NCBI GenBank assembly: GCA_905200905.1
Contig: CAJKMA010000021.1
Location: 1-42,248, forward strand
Reading direction: 5' to 3'
Length of the DNA stretch: 42,248 nucleotides
Source of the DNA: an uncultured Bacillota bacterium
Lineage (GTDB): Bacteria > Bacillota > Clostridia > Lachnospirales > Lachnospiraceae
In this document: positions 42,115-42,248 of the stretch, one piece after another
Layout: each line of letters begins with the position of its first letter
How positions within the stretch are numbered: position 1 is the stretch's first letter
The notes under the pieces: generated by a model
Told to the model about the DNA's origin: nothing
Databases searched by the model: none
What the model saw: only the letters and a program-made list of their open reading frames with translations
Translations under genes and position numbers: made by a program

Positions 42115-42248
42115 CTATTTTTTATTATGAAGAATCCCATCTTCTTTGCCTGTCACATCATTTTTAGAGATTGCATTTGAAAGAAAAGCAGATTCAAAAA
42201 AATATCCGTCATCTTTTGGTTTGAATTGATAGATAACCACATCTTCCT
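42115..42248 (-). CDS. C-terminal end of an unknown protein (partial)
   Basis: A leftward open frame enters from the window edge and ends with TAG at 42117-42115. The last 43 residues are visible, with EDVVIYQFKPKDDGYFFESA at the visible start and a lysine-rich tail (GILHNKK). The frame is free of stops to the edge, and a terminator lies directly after it, which supports a real gene. I do not recognise the family. Confidence 0.6.
   Translation of the reverse strand, partial: EDVVIYQFKPKDDGYFFESAFLSNAISKNDVTGKEDGILHNKK

Noticed and set aside
1..42248. tRNA, rRNA, CRISPR array, prophage or complete transposon
   Set aside because: No cloverleaf-type sequence, rRNA segment, regularly spaced repeat array, phage structural gene or full transposase was seen on either strand.

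Overview
The window is an AT-rich chromosomal stretch with strong AGGAGG-type ribosome binding sites, several GTG and TTG starts, abundant intrinsic terminators, and gene content typical of a gut Clostridia bacterium. That content is family-1 sugar ABC systems with lipoprotein binding proteins, YesM-type kinases, AraC and LacI regulators, and cytoplasmic glycosidases. My best placement is Lachnospiraceae (Blautia / Ruminococcus gnavus-like), inferred from protein style and gene content and not proven by a marker gene. I see no tRNA, rRNA, CRISPR array, complete IS element or prophage.

Layout. (1) 1-7.7 kb: a leftward YesM-type sensor kinase with a response regulator cut off just after its phospho-acceptor Asp, divergent from a rightward operon. 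The operon is sugar-binding lipoprotein, two permeases, a GH172 (DUF2961) glycosidase and a second paralogous binding lipoprotein. (2) 7.8-9.7 kb: glmS with a hairpin-bearing leader. (3) 9.8-12.7 kb: an AraC regulator divergent from a GH127 beta-L-arabinofuranosidase, with a palindrome in the shared promoter. (4) 12.8-16.8 kb, leftward: SGNH hydrolase, DUF4358, MBOAT and DHHW genes, a compact cell-surface O-acylation operon. (5) 17.0-18.4 kb: a MATE exporter. (6) 18.6-23.8 kb: ugpC-A-E-B plus a GlpQ-type phosphodiesterase, a glycerophosphodiester uptake and cleavage unit. (7) 23.8-26.3 kb: a second MATE exporter divergent from an AraC regulator. (8) 26.3-28.6 kb: an Rpn-like PD-(D/E)XK protein, about 0.5 kb of AT-rich apparently non-coding DNA, and an unrecognised lipoprotein. 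(9) 28.7-32.1 kb: a PTS EIIC-type membrane protein divergent from a GH112 beta-galactoside phosphorylase. (10) 32.3-33.5 kb: cysK and an HPr-like protein lacking the active-site His. (11) 33.7-41.9 kb: a LacI regulator and GH43 glycosidase, then a binding protein, two permeases and a GH42 beta-galactosidase. (12) The last 134 bases hold the C-terminal end of a leftward unknown protein.

How it works together. Most of the window is a set of small modules that import plant, mucin or phospholipid-derived small molecules and cleave them in the cytoplasm: GH172, GH127, GH43, GH42 and GH112 all lack signal peptides. Three ABC importers are present but only one ABC ATPase gene (ugpC, 18575), so this MsmK/UgpC-type ATPase may serve all three. 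The two clearest regulatory signals are an identical 16-base operator placed over an identical promoter (TTGTTT-17-TATTTT) in front of both the lacI-GH43 unit and the binding protein-permease-GH42 unit, and strong hairpins between the binding-protein gene and first permease gene in two separate operons.
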